A stretch of DNA of 64,000 bases from Arenicola marina. Its lineage: Eukaryota > Annelida > Polychaeta > Arenicolidae. Both the position numbers and the translations under genes were made by a program. Where the stretch lies: positions 25,335,708 through 25,399,707 of the forward strand of contig OZ025255.1 in NCBI GenBank assembly GCA_964019135.1, read 5' to 3'. Positions 23,382 to 34,916 of this stretch are shown piece by piece. The notes beneath the pieces are model-generated. The model did no database searches. It was not told the DNA's origin and saw only the letters and a program-made list of their open reading frames with translations. The first letter of the stretch is position 1. Every line of letters begins with the position of its first letter.

Positions 23382-24759
23382 AAATAAAGCACGAGACGCG
23401 ATATGGATACTTAGTGAATGTGCCCAGCGACCACTTTAACGTACTTATGAACTGATTGTGACAATGCATTAGTTCTGCTCATCATGACTTGCGAGGTCCG
23501 TTTGCCATGTTAGGACCCAGCAAATCGATTACTGTACTTGGTGAAACGACGTTCGCTTCAAAGTTATTCACACAGGAATATGGCCCCTGAGAAATTCTTG
23601 GAGTAAAAATAAACGTACTGTACGCAATAAGTAAAGGGCCATGTTGTTAAGCGACTTTGTTGTTTAACCAACTATGCAGCCAACTATGCAACTCGTGTGG
23701 TAAGATGGGACTTTCTTATGTACTGCGTCATAAAAATTCGGGTACCACTGCCGTTTTTTCCATTTCAAAGTATGATATAACAATATTTCGTACGGACCTG
23801 ACATTTAGGTAATGTGTCCCAGACATTTCCCAAAGGATTTCGATATCATAATGGATGAGCCTGCTCTGTGAGCAGCGTTAAATAAAGCAATCACTGATCA
23901 CGCCCGCTAGTTATCACCATAATCCTAAATGATTTGTCTTGACAGTTGGCAAGTTCTGATGGCCCATAATCATTGTAAAAAACCACTAAATGAATTATTC
24001 TGGGAAATGGTAGGCGTGGGTCATACGTGAGCTATTTTATATCTGGTTCGCTCTAGCATCGAAGAGTCGATCTACCAGACGTAAAAACTATATAGTAAAA
24101 ACTATACAAGCCGCCATATGTTGGTTATTAATATAATGCGCTGTTTTGTTTGTCATTATTTAAATAACGCACACTTATGTTAACGATGCACGGCTAGGTT
24201 TAAAGTGAATTTTTAGATTTTAACCGGCGCATCTGTATTAATAATGAACACTTAAGAATTGCATATGCGCACACCCTGCCAGTGACTCACGAATTTGTGC
24301 TTGTCTGTTGATAAATTATTTGTATTTTCATAATGTCATCGCAAGGGTGAAGAGAAATATAGGCCTACAGTAGAATTTTGTCTAATTGGTCTAAAATAAC
24401 TGAATTCAGATTAGCACATGCCATGTTTAAAAGGAAAAGACTTAAAAGATACACATATGAATTATGAGAATTGCCAAAATGAGATGTAGACATACTGATA
24501 TGACATTTTAGACTATATAATTGACTAGAGATCCATATTATAACTCTATTAGTTAATAAACAATGACCTGTGGCATATATAGAAAACAATTATTTATCGA
24601 AGGTTGGCCCATCCTAATATGGCTCTTCTAAACCTTGCTATTGCATTTCGCAAAATCTTATTATGACCCTTACGTTCACCCTATCACGGACACCCCCCTT
24701 TTCCAACAACCATAAACCGCACAGCTGCAATACAACACTGGCGGATTTCACCAACACAG

Positions 24760-24845
24760 TTTAGCCGACTACATGGCTTAGTCGACTAAAGTTATCATGC
24801 AAATGAAGGGCGATTTTAGCCGACTAAGCCCCGTAGCCGGCTGAA
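24760..24845. repeat. Two mutually inverted 31-bp palindromes
   Basis: 24760-24790 is an imperfect palindrome: TTTAGCCGACTA, 7-base spacer, TAGTCGACTAAA (11 of 12 arm bases pair). 24815-24845 is a second one, again starting TTTAGCCGACTA. The reverse complement of the second matches the first at 26 of 31 positions. The two are separated by 24 bp that include an octamer-like ATGCAAAT (24798-24805). Confidence 0.8.
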
Positions 24846-25751
24846 CTATGTACGTGAAATAGCCCACAGGTTTGGACGCGGATAGATGCTTCACGGGTGA
24901 CCCGCACTGAGGCCAAGAAGGCTTGCGACACTTTAATAATGTACGGCACACTTGGAGGCTGAATACAAATGCACCCCGTGTGCTACGAGATATGACGACT
25001 GGCAGGGATGTGGGCGGGAACGGTGGCGCCTGGTCTTCAAAGGAGGGTCCCCACCCCTCCCTCTCGCCTACCCCTCCATAGATTTGTATCCTGGTCAAAC
25101 TTGATCGATACTAATAGTCGAAGAATGAAAGGTTGGTGATCAGCGCTCCAATGGCTGAATACCACGACGGGAAGCCTAAAGGCTAAAGAACCAATTAGTA
25201 CAACATCTACTGCGGTATCAGAAATAATATGTAATAAAACACTTTAAACGACAGAAAAATATTGTTATATGCATATTGACAAGTTGATAGACATGTGTAT
25301 ATCTTATAGGCCATTTCACACCTAAGTGCTCTGAGGCCGTCAGTCCAGTGTAACGCTATCACTTCGTGAATGACTTTGACCTTTTCTCTCGCGTTATTTA
25401 TGTTCAACTTTTAGTGTACATTAAGTGGCAATTTCGTTTTCCCGCAAATTAATCAGAGACTATTACGAGGAAATATGGTACCACTTACCCCGGGGAGTGG
25501 GTGGTGTGGGTACGGGCGCGGGGAGGCCTGGGGGTACTTGGATAGATAAGAAATATTTTGCACACGACCCTTTGCACACGGAGTATACTTTCCCAGAATC
25601 ATCGACACATCGTTGATGATCAATCAACTTCAGGGAAGTAAGTTATCACAGCGCTCGTTTTCACGACAACAAAACCATTCCATCCAGAACCTGCTATGAC
25701 CCTTATGACCCCTATTAAAGCTGAAAACTGTAAACTTAAAAAAAAGGACGA

Positions 25752-25790
25752 GTTATTTAATCTACACAGAGAGAGCGTAGATTAAATAAC
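25752..25790. repeat. Perfect 14-bp inverted repeat (hairpin)
   Basis: Arm GTTATTTAATCTAC (25752-25765), 11-base loop ACAGAGAGAGC, arm GTAGATTAAATAAC (25777-25790). The arms match with no mismatch. No U-run follows, so it is not a bacterial-type terminator. Function unknown. Confidence 0.88.
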
Positions 25791-26477
25791 GCTAGGAACC
25801 GATGGCGGAGTCTGAAACACTGTTTACGCATTCATGTTGTGATCTGATCTAAGTAGCTCTGATCGAGCCAAAGTGATGGGGAGAGATATATCTTGTCGTG
25901 GTGCAATTATCGGAAATACTGCATCACGGCTTCATATCTCGATGCAGTGGTGGGGGGGTCTTTATTGTAAGGGAGGGCTGGGGGGCGGGGGTGTGGCAGA
26001 GGAAAGGGGAGGGGTAACAAGTGGGTAGTGGTGGTGGAGGGAGTGACAGAGGGAAGGGAGTATAAAGGAGGAAGGGGGCTGGGAGAGGAGAGGGGGTGGG
26101 ACAGTGGGACCATGTTACGCCTACATCTTAATTAATTCGTGTTACGCGGCATATGGTCTGGCCTAGGGAGCCAGTTGGGTGGTGGGTGCGGGAAGAGGAC
26201 GATGGGTGGGGTTGTAATGGTGAGAGGCGACGGAGCGAGCGGGGGGGGGGGGGGTGGTGGTATCAGAATGACATTGGTAAGACAAATAGCAGCCTTGACC
26301 CCAAGTGGCGGCTCTCAGGGGAAGTGGCTCAATGAGTGGATATAAGTGTAGCCCATGTTGGTCCAATTCGTAGTTACGGTGAAGAAAAGCGTACTTCTTG
26401 GAAAATCGGGTAAGTTGTGTTATGCATGTGGGAGTACAACATAATGGAACCTGAAAGAGACTGCAGCAATCACTGTC

Positions 26478-26589
26478 GAGGGTTCAGAGGGACGATAGCT
26501 GTTTTGAGGGTCCAGAGGGACGATAGCTGTTTTGAGGGTCCAAAGGGACGATAGCTGTTTTGAGGGTCCAGAGGGACGATAGCTGTTTT
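26478..26589 (+). repeat. 28-bp direct repeat, 4 copies
   Basis: Units start at 26478, 26506, 26534 and 26562 and contain GAGGGTCCAGAGGGACGATA followed by GCTGTTTT. They differ by only one or two bases, so the amplification looks recent. Confidence 0.95.
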
Positions 26590-27034
26590 GACTGATGCCA
26601 GATCTAACTAAACGGGAATTGTTGGGACTAATCGTGGCAGTGGCTTAAACAGTTAACCAGGTGCCACGCTAAAACATCGTTAGCTCTTATTATTCTCTTA
26701 TCATGTGTTTACCAGATTACACTCCTCAGTAGCAATGCTCCAAAAGGCATGAGGGGTGGGGGGGGGGGGGGTCCAATTAACCGAAGAGCGCTGAACCATG
26801 ACTGCCTTTCCCTCGAATACGGCTGCCTATGTGTAACATCGACACTTACATGTCCATCTTGTAACATCGACACTTACATGTCCATCTTGTAACATCAGAG
26901 TGACTTCCAATTAGAGTTCACATACGATGCTTTCGAAAATAAACAGGCTGTATACGTCAGTATTGAACAAGTGTATTAAAGTCACCCCGCATTTACTCGA
27001 TGTAAGCTCACAGAGCTCAGTGGGGGAAGCGTTA
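26590..27034. other. Non-coding spacer with a second 28-bp duplication
   Basis: Two perfect 28-bp copies (26833-26860 and 26861-26888) with core GTAACATCGACACTTACATG, plus the first 8 bases of a third, lie here. There is also a G-run near 26756-26771. No gene. Confidence 0.7.
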
Positions 27035-27150
27035 CCAACTGCATGAAATGAAATAAATTGGTGTTTTAGGCCCGCCCGGTTGTATGCATACAGACCCGGA
27101 TTTGAACCCAAGACTTATTGATCTACAGGCTACTGTGGCAAGGGCCTGAA
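27035..27150 (-). repeat. tRNA-derived SINE-like fragment
   Basis: On the minus strand it shows an A-box-like TTGCCACAGTAGCC and a perfect B box GGTTCAAATCC within a near-complete T-arm. This is followed by a tail ending AATTTATTTCATTTCAT. The tail, missing CCA-ready acceptor stem and irregular anticodon arm argue for a SINE rather than a tRNA gene. It differs from copies A-D. Confidence 0.5.
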
Positions 27151-30100
27151 TTGAAATGTGAGTTTTGAGAGGCAGTGAGATGACATTAAAAATAAGAAAT
27201 GAGAATGAAATGAAAGCAATGCTTCATCATGGAAGAAGCATGAGATGTGGAATAAGAAACGAGACGAAATGAAATGACTATCGCCATAATGATGCAGAAA
27301 TTATGAGAGGGGAGCGATGTGTTGAAGTGATGAATAAACGGGGATTACGGAGTGAGAAAAGAGAAAAGAGTTGAGGCCTGCGGCCAGGAAGCATGATAAC
27401 TGACAGTTGGGAATGAAAATGAGGAATATGAGAGGAGAAACTGGATTTGCGAATAGTAGATGAGCCATACGAGACACGGTATAATCGACATGCGAAACAA
27501 AGCGACATCAATCATGCTTTAACGACTTGCTACTGAGGACTGCAAAATGAGGCAATACATGAAAGTTAAGACAAAGATAATAACATACCATGCATGAATG
27601 TAAATGTAACAAACGTAAGTAAAAAAATGCCTGAAAATTCTTCAATTGAAATCCGACAATTCAAAACAATAAAACATACAAAAATGAAACATGAAATGAA
27701 AAATACCAAATGCGAATAATGAGGATGGTAGAGTCATTGAGCGGGTGAGGCGTGGGGTCCAATATCTGAGACATGATGAGAGGGTCTGCATTGTAGACCC
27801 CTGTCCCTATTAGCATCAGTCGTAAAGGTATGTGATGTATGAGGTGTTGGTAATGGCAGAGCAGAGCAGGTAATCTCACGAACAGTGCTAATGCCGCCAT
27901 ATATTAAAGTGGCGAACAGTGTTGGTGAATAACGCCGATGCTATTCTCCGTAAACGACTATCGCAGTAATGATGCCATAGGCAATAAACAACGTTAATTA
28001 TAAGACGTGGGGCGGACAAAGGCCATATAAAGTAGGGTAACTTTGGAGGTGATTTATGCCAGAGTCGGGCGATAATGATGGGAAAGCACGGCTGTACCGT
28101 AACAATCACACGTAGAGTAGGGATCGATCTGTATATAACGCTGGTGGGGAGCCTTTTACATATTGACGAGCCGGTATTTCAGGGTAATATCGCTCACCCC
28201 TGACATATCACGTGGGAGCGGACAGCCTGGGAGTGGGAGGACGTATCAACACAGACTCAAAGTCGCTACTGTTATACATGCTTCAGGCTGTATCGACCGC
28301 GGTTTTGTAAGGCTTCCCTGCTACCCCAGCCCTCCCCCCCCCCCAACCTCCCTGCCCAATCTCGTCTCTTCCTCCTCCTCCCATTCTTTGTCGCGTGGGG
28401 TAGCCAGTGATGTGACCCCACGCGAAGAGTCCCGCTCATCACCCGGTTAAGTCTAACTGCCATATATCGCAGACAATGTATGCAGTCAGCCGCTCGCCCA
28501 GAGGCATTGCAGAGTATCAATTTCCACCTCACTGTGTTCTCTATAAGGTTACCCCTACCCACAGCACCGCACCTTCCGTACTATGACCCCTCCCCCGCCC
28601 TACACATCCGCCGTCACCACCACCCCCCTCGCCCGCACCCGCACCCGCCCCCCCCACCCCCCAACCCGGCCCCCCGCCACCCCCATCCCTGACACAGATA
28701 CAAAGACGGCCACAGCGAAAGCTATCAAAACATAATTACTTGTCTTCACAATCCGATTTTATCGCGGTGGGCACCGAACCAATTACGAGATTGAATTTGC
28801 CTGTTTATATTGCACCCGGTAGGATCTGCTTCCCGTGACAGCCCCCCCCCCCCGCTCTCCCCCCCCCCCGCCCACCCGCCGAGGGCCTCCCTGCACGGGG
28901 ACATCTGGGATCAGCCTGATGATGGCGGGGAGGGGGGGGGGGGCGGTGGAGGGCGGTCAGAGACCGTGGCGGGGGGGGGGGGGGAGGTGACCGCCCGCCT
29001 TCCCCATGCACAACCCTCCCCATTGTCGACAGGCCTTCGATAAAGACGGCGGAATTTAGACAAGGATTGGCACAATAATGTCGTATTTTCATTCTCAACA
29101 GGGAGTATTTTGCTTTAATACATCGGGGCGTCTGTGTTGTGACAATATTTCCTCGGCGAGGTGTTACTTTGAAGGCTCCTCATCAGGCGGGCGAGGCGAG
29201 GGCCTCAGGCCGCCGCCAAATATTGACACGGAGCAAAATCACACTCGACACCTGAGAGGCGGCTGACTGAGCACGCCCCCCCCCCCCCCACCCCCACCCC
29301 CGGCCTTCCCATCCCTCCCCACCCCACTACAGCGAGCGAGAACCACAGAGCCCATCTTGCTCACCCCCTCCCCCTCTTACCCCCTCTCCCTTACCCCTCA
29401 ACTGGCGTGGATACCCTTCCTGTGTGCATTACGGTCATCAGCCCGTTTCCCTATCCCCTGTCTCCATCGCAAAGCACCCCCGCCCCCTCCCACCCACTCG
29501 TGTCCACCCCTAGTGACGGCTCCACCGTGACCAGCGGTCAGGGAAATATCTCCCTCCTGTCACACTTGTCACATATCTCACTGAACGTTGACGTACGGTG
29601 GTGGGGCCAGGGCGAGGGGGCGGGGGAGAGATGGTGGGTGGGTATGTGGTGTGGGGGGGGGGGGCGGGTTATGGGTAGGGGTGCAGGTGATGGTCGATAG
29701 GTAGCAGTATTGTATTGTATTTGTGGGTCTAATCCCGCCCGGGCTCAACACTACTATTTACCTTGCTGCAACCCATATGATACTTAATAAAGAATCAAAC
29801 ACATGTCAAAATCAACCGAACTCATGGTATTGAAATCGAAATAATATCATTCACTTTCTAACCGCTCTATTTTATGACAATAAAAGGTCAGTCCCTTTTC
29901 ACAGGATTTTATTTCTTACAAGGAAATTTCATTCCATTTTTACAAGATTGTATTGATGGCAAGAAACAATCAGTCTCCTTTCATCTAACTCTAACCTCTT
30001 ACATATTCAGCTGTAGATATCGGGGAGGCGGAGTGGGGCGTGCCGGATTCCCCGGATCCATGTGAGGTCCTGGTGATACAATGCGGGGAAAATAACTTTT

Positions 30101-30812
30101 TGTTACTAACAAGTCACCCGATATCTATTTCCGCTTCTGATATTTACTTCCGGTCATGCAATATCTATACATTTATTGTTCAAACTATAATGCGCAATGG
30201 GGCTAATGTCACCATATGAATTATTAAATACCACTCCCGATGCGACTGTCACGGTTGAACAACGAACGACTGAGAAGTGGGGTGGCTGGCGATGGGGGGG
30301 GGGGGCGGGAGGGCGATGGAGTGAGGGGAGGGGCTATAATAAGAGCCTGTGTCCTCCGCAAAGAATGCAAGAAAACAAATACAGATACAGATACAACATT
30401 AATGTCGGTTCATTGGTGACAGTTAAGTCTGTCAGTTTACGCTGAGAATAACTGGCGACGAGTACCGCAATAAAAGACATCGATCATTAAAACTCGATCG
30501 AAGATATTCATAATTCAAATGGATCAGGATGATGAATGGGCCACTCAGTACGTTCATTCCTTGTCTATTGACTGGTTGGCATCCGTCCGTCTGCGAAAGA
30601 CGATGGATTTGCAGCTTTGTTTGGTTTAAGTTATACGATTCGTAACGCGGCATTTACGCGGATGACTGAGTAAGCCTATTATTAGCATAGGTATGTTTCA
30701 AGGAGTCTGTTGTTATTATTTGCATTCGCGGCTCCCGGGTTTGTTATACATTTTGACATCTTTTTAGAATATCATGGCGGATACCATGTTAGAATTGATA
30801 CACGGCGTGTTG
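27151..30812. other. Non-coding spacer with purine-rich and C/G-tract regions
   Basis: 27160-27500 is a diffuse GAAATGA-like low-complexity stretch. 28320-28345 and 28570-28690 are C-rich, and 28845-28995 has facing poly-C and poly-G tracts. 29040-29270 is a non-repetitive block with several CpGs, CAATATTT- and ACAATAATG-type motifs. 29275-29300 is a C-run. The open frames are short and low complexity. No gene recognised. Confidence 0.5.
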
Positions 30813-33800
30813 GTAGTGACGTGACAGTAGTGACGTGAGTAGTGACGTGAGAGTAGTGACGTGAGTAGTGACGTGAGTAGTGACGTGAGTAGTGACGTGA
30901 CAGTAGTGACGTGAGTAGTGACGTGAGAGTAGTGACGTGAGTAGTGACGTGAGTAGTGACGTGAGAGTAGTGACATGAATGTAGTGACGTGAGAGTAGTG
31001 AGATGAGAGTAGTGACGTGAGAGTAGTGACATGAGAGTAGTGACATGAGAGTAGTGACGTGAGAGTAGTGACGTGAGAGTAGTGACGTGATAGTAGTGAC
31101 GTGAGAGTAGTGACGTGGGAGTAGTGACGTGAGAGTAGTGACATGAGAGTAGTGACGTGAGAGTAGTGACGTGAGAGTAGTGACCTGAGAGTAGTGACGT
31201 GGGAGTAGTGGCATAGGAGTAATGACGTGGGAGTAGTGACGTGAGGGTAGTGGCATCAGAGTAGAGACGTGAGGGTAGTGACATAGGAGTAGTGACGTGG
31301 TAGTAGTGACGTGAGGGTAGTGCCGTGAGAGTAGTGACGTGAGGGTAGTGGCATGAGAGTAGTGACGTAAGGGTAGTGACATGGGAGTAGTGACATGGGA
31401 GTAGTGACGTGGGAGTAATGACGTGAGAGTAGTGACGTGAGAGTAGTGACGTTGGGGTAGTAGCATGAGAGTAGTGGCGTGAGAGTAGTGACATACGAGT
31501 AGTGACGTGGGAGTAGTGACATAGGAGTAGTGACATGGGAGTAGTGAAGTGAGGGTAGTGACGTTAGAGTAGTAACGTGGGATTGTGGCATGAGAGTAGT
31601 GACGTGAGGGTAGTGACGTTAGAGTAGTGACGTGGGGGTAGTGACATGAGAGTAGTGACGTGGGAGTAATGACATGAGAGTAGTGACGTGAGTAGTGACG
31701 TTGGGGTAGTGACATAGGAGTAGTGATGTGGGAGTAGTGATGTGGGAGTAGAGACATGAGAGTAGTGACGTGAGAGTAGTGACAGGAGAGTAGTGACATG
31801 AGAGTAGTGACATAGGAGTAGTGACGTGGGAGTAGTGACGTGTGGGTAGTGACATGAGCGTAGTGATGTGAGGGTATTGACGTGGGGGTAGAGACGTGGG
31901 GTTAGTGACATGGGAGTAGTGACATGGGAGTAGTGACGTGGGGGTAGTGGCATGGGAGTAGTGATGTGGGGATAGAGATATGGAAGTAATAACGTGAGAG
32001 TAGTGACGTGGGGATAGAGACATGGAAGTAATGACGTGAGAGTAGTTACGTGAGAGTAGTGACGTGAGGGTAGAGACATAGGAGTAGTGACGTGGGAGTA
32101 GTGACGTGTGGGTAGTGACATGAGCGTAGTGATGTGAGGGTATTGACGTGGGGGTAGAGACGTGGGGTTAGTGACATGGGAGTAGTGACATGGGAGTAGT
32201 GACGTGGGGGTAGTGGCATGGGAGTAGTGATGTGGGGATAGAGATATGGAAGTAATAACGTGAGAGTAGTGACGTGGGGATAGAGACATGGAAGTAATGA
32301 CGTGAGAGTAGTTACGTGATAGTGACGTGAGGGTAGAGACATAGGAGTAGTGACGTGGGAGTAGTGGCGTGGGAGTAGTGACGTGGGGGTAGTGGCATGA
32401 GAGTAGTGACGTGAGGGTAGAGACATAGGAGTAGTGACGTGGGAGTAGTGACATATGAGTAGTGACGTGGGAGTAGTGACGTGAGAGTAGTGGCATGAGA
32501 GTAGAGACGTGAGGGTAGTGTCATAGGAGTAGTGATGTGGGAGTAGTGACATGAGAGTAGTGACGTGAGAGTAGTGACAGGAGAGTAGTGACGTGAGAGT
32601 AGTGACATAGGAGTAGTGACGTGGGAGTAGTGACGTGTGGGTAGTGACATGAGCGTAGTGATGTGAGGGTATTGACGTGGGGGTAGAGACGTGGGGTTAG
32701 TGACATGGGAGTAGTGACATGGGAGTAGTGACGTGGGGGTAGTGGCATGGGAGTAGTGATGTGGGGATAGAGATATGGAAGTAATAACGTGAGAGTAGTG
32801 ACGTGGGGATAGAGACATGGAAGTAATGACGTGAGAGTAGTTACGTGAGAGTAGTGACGTGAGGGTAGAGACATAGGAGTAGTGACGTGGGAGTAGTGGC
32901 GTAGGAGTAGTGACGTGGGGGTAGTGGCATAAGAGTAGTGACGTGAGGGTAGAGACATAAGAGTAGTGACGTGGGAGTAGTGACATATGAGTAGTGACGT
33001 GGTAGTAGTGACGTGGGAGTAGTGACATGGGAGTAGTGACGTGAGAGTAGTGACATGGGGGTAGTGACGTGGGGGTAGTGACGTGGGGAGTAATGACATG
33101 GGAGTAGTGACGGGGTGGTATTGACATGGGAGTAGTGACGTGGGGATATTGACATGTGAATAGTGACGTGGGAGTAGTGAAATGGGAGTAGTGACGTGGG
33201 GGTAGTGACGTGGGGGTAGTGACGTGGGGAGTAATGACATGGGAGTAGTGGCATGAGAATAGAGACGTGAGGGTAGTGACATAGGAGTAGTGACGTGGTA
33301 GTAGTGACGTGGGAGTAGTGACATGGGAGTAGTGACGTGAGAGTAGTGACGTGGGGGTAGTGACGTGGGGAGTAATGACATGGGAGTAGTGGCATGAGAA
33401 TAGAGACGTGAGGGTAGTGACATAGGAGTAGTGACGTGGTAGTAGTGACGTGGGAGTAGAGACATGGGAGTAGTGACGTGAGGGTAGTGACGTGGGGTAG
33501 TGACGTGGGGGTAGTGACGTGGGGAGTAATGACATGGGAGTAGTGACGGGGTGGTATTGACATGGAAGTAGTGACGTGGGGATATTGACATGTGAATAGT
33601 GACGTGGGAGTAGTGAAATGGGAGTAGTGACGTGAGTGTAGTGGCATGAGAATAGAGACGTGAGGGTAGTGACATAGGAATAGTGACGTGGTAGTAGTGA
33701 CGTGGGAGTAGTGACATGGGAGTAGTGACATGAGTATTGACGTGGGAGTAGTGACGTCAGGGTGGTGGCATGAGAATAGAGACGTGAGGGTAGTGACATA

Positions 33801-34626
33801 GGAGCAGTGACGTGGTAGTAGTGACGTGGGAGTAGTGACATGGGAGTAGTGACGTGAGAGTAGTGACGTAGGGGTAGTGACGTGGGGGTAGTGACGTGGG
33901 GAGTAATGACATGGGAGTAGTGACGTGGTAGTAGTGACGTGGGAGTAGTGACATGGGAGTAGTGACATGAGTATTGACGTGGGAGTAGTGACGTGAGGGT
34001 AGTGGCATGAGAATAGAGACGTGAGGGTAGTGACATAGGAGTAGTGACGTGGTAGTAGTGACGTGGGAGTAGTGACATGGGAGTAGTGACATGGGAGTAG
34101 TGAAGTGAGAGTAGTGACGTGGGGGTAGTGACGTGGGGGTAGTGACGTGGGGAGTAATGACATGGGAGTAGTGACATGTGAATAGTGACGTGAGTAGTGA
34201 CGTGCGAGTAGTGACATGACTATTGACGTGGGAGTAGTGACGTGGGGAGTAATGACATGGGAGTAGTGGCATGAGAATAGAGACGTGAGGGTAGTGACAT
34301 AGGAGTAATGACGTGGTAGTAGTGATGTGGGAGTAGTGACATGGGAGTAGCGACGTGAGAGTAGTGACGTGGGGGTAGTGACGTGGGGGTAGTGACGTGG
34401 GGAGTAATGACATGGGAGTAGTGACGGGGTGGTATTGACATGGGAGTAGTGACGTGGGGGTATTGACATGGGAGTAGTGACGTGAAAGTAGTGATATGGG
34501 AGTAGTGACGCGAGGATAGTGACGGGGGAATAGTGACGTGGGGTGGAGACTTGAGGGTAGTGACGTGGTTGTAGTGACGCGAGGATAGTGACGTGAGAGT
34601 AGTGACGTGGGAGTAATGACATGGGG
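30813..34626 (+). repeat. 14-bp minisatellite, about 270 units, TGACGTG-rich
   Basis: The unit is GTAGTGACGTGRGA with common variants (TGACATG, TGGCATG, TAGAGACGTG). The plus strand is nearly free of C apart from the TGACGT core. Three units (42 bp) give a 14-residue peptide repeat (TSLLSRHYSHVTTL) on the minus strand. Since 14 is not divisible by three, all minus frames are open together, giving overlapping frames of up to 621 codons in three registers. That is a composition effect, not evidence of a protein. Larger blocks inside are duplicated (see findings). Confidence 0.96.
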
Positions 34627-34916
34627 TACTCTGACTGTGGGGTGCTGTGACGTGGACTACTGTGACTGTAGGGTACTGTGACGTGGACTACTGTGACTGT
34701 AGGGTACTGTGACGTGGACTACTGTGACTGTAGGGTACTGTGACGTGACTACTGTGACGCTGGGGTACTGTGACGTGGGGTACTGTGACGTGACTACTGT
34801 GACGCTGGGGTACTGTGACGTGGGGTACTTTGACGTGGACTACTGCGACGCTGGGGTACTGGGACGTGGGGTACTGTGACGTGGACTACTGTGACGGTGG
34901 GGTGCGGTGACGTGGG
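34627..34916 (+). repeat. 31-bp minisatellite related to the 14-bp array
   Basis: Units of about 31 bp with TACTGTGACGTGGACTACTG then TGACTGTAGGG, becoming TGACGCTGGGG variants to the right. They share GTGACGTGG with the neighbouring 14-bp array. Confidence 0.9.

Larger units (their letters stand above)
23391..26477. other. Non-coding spacer with palindromes
   Basis: AT-rich unique DNA, with a G-rich stretch at about 25970-26110 and a G-run at 26240-26255. Two structured sites (24760-24845 and 25752-25790) are listed separately. No open frame resembles a known protein. Confidence 0.55.

Noticed and set aside
24736-24750. CACTGGCGGATTTCA as another MITE end
   Set aside because: No inverted partner end was found in the following kilobases.
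32312-34622. Minus-strand frames of 593 and 621 codons rich in His, Tyr, Ser and Thr
   Set aside because: They overlap in different registers of the same 14-bp repeat, which lacks stops in all minus frames.
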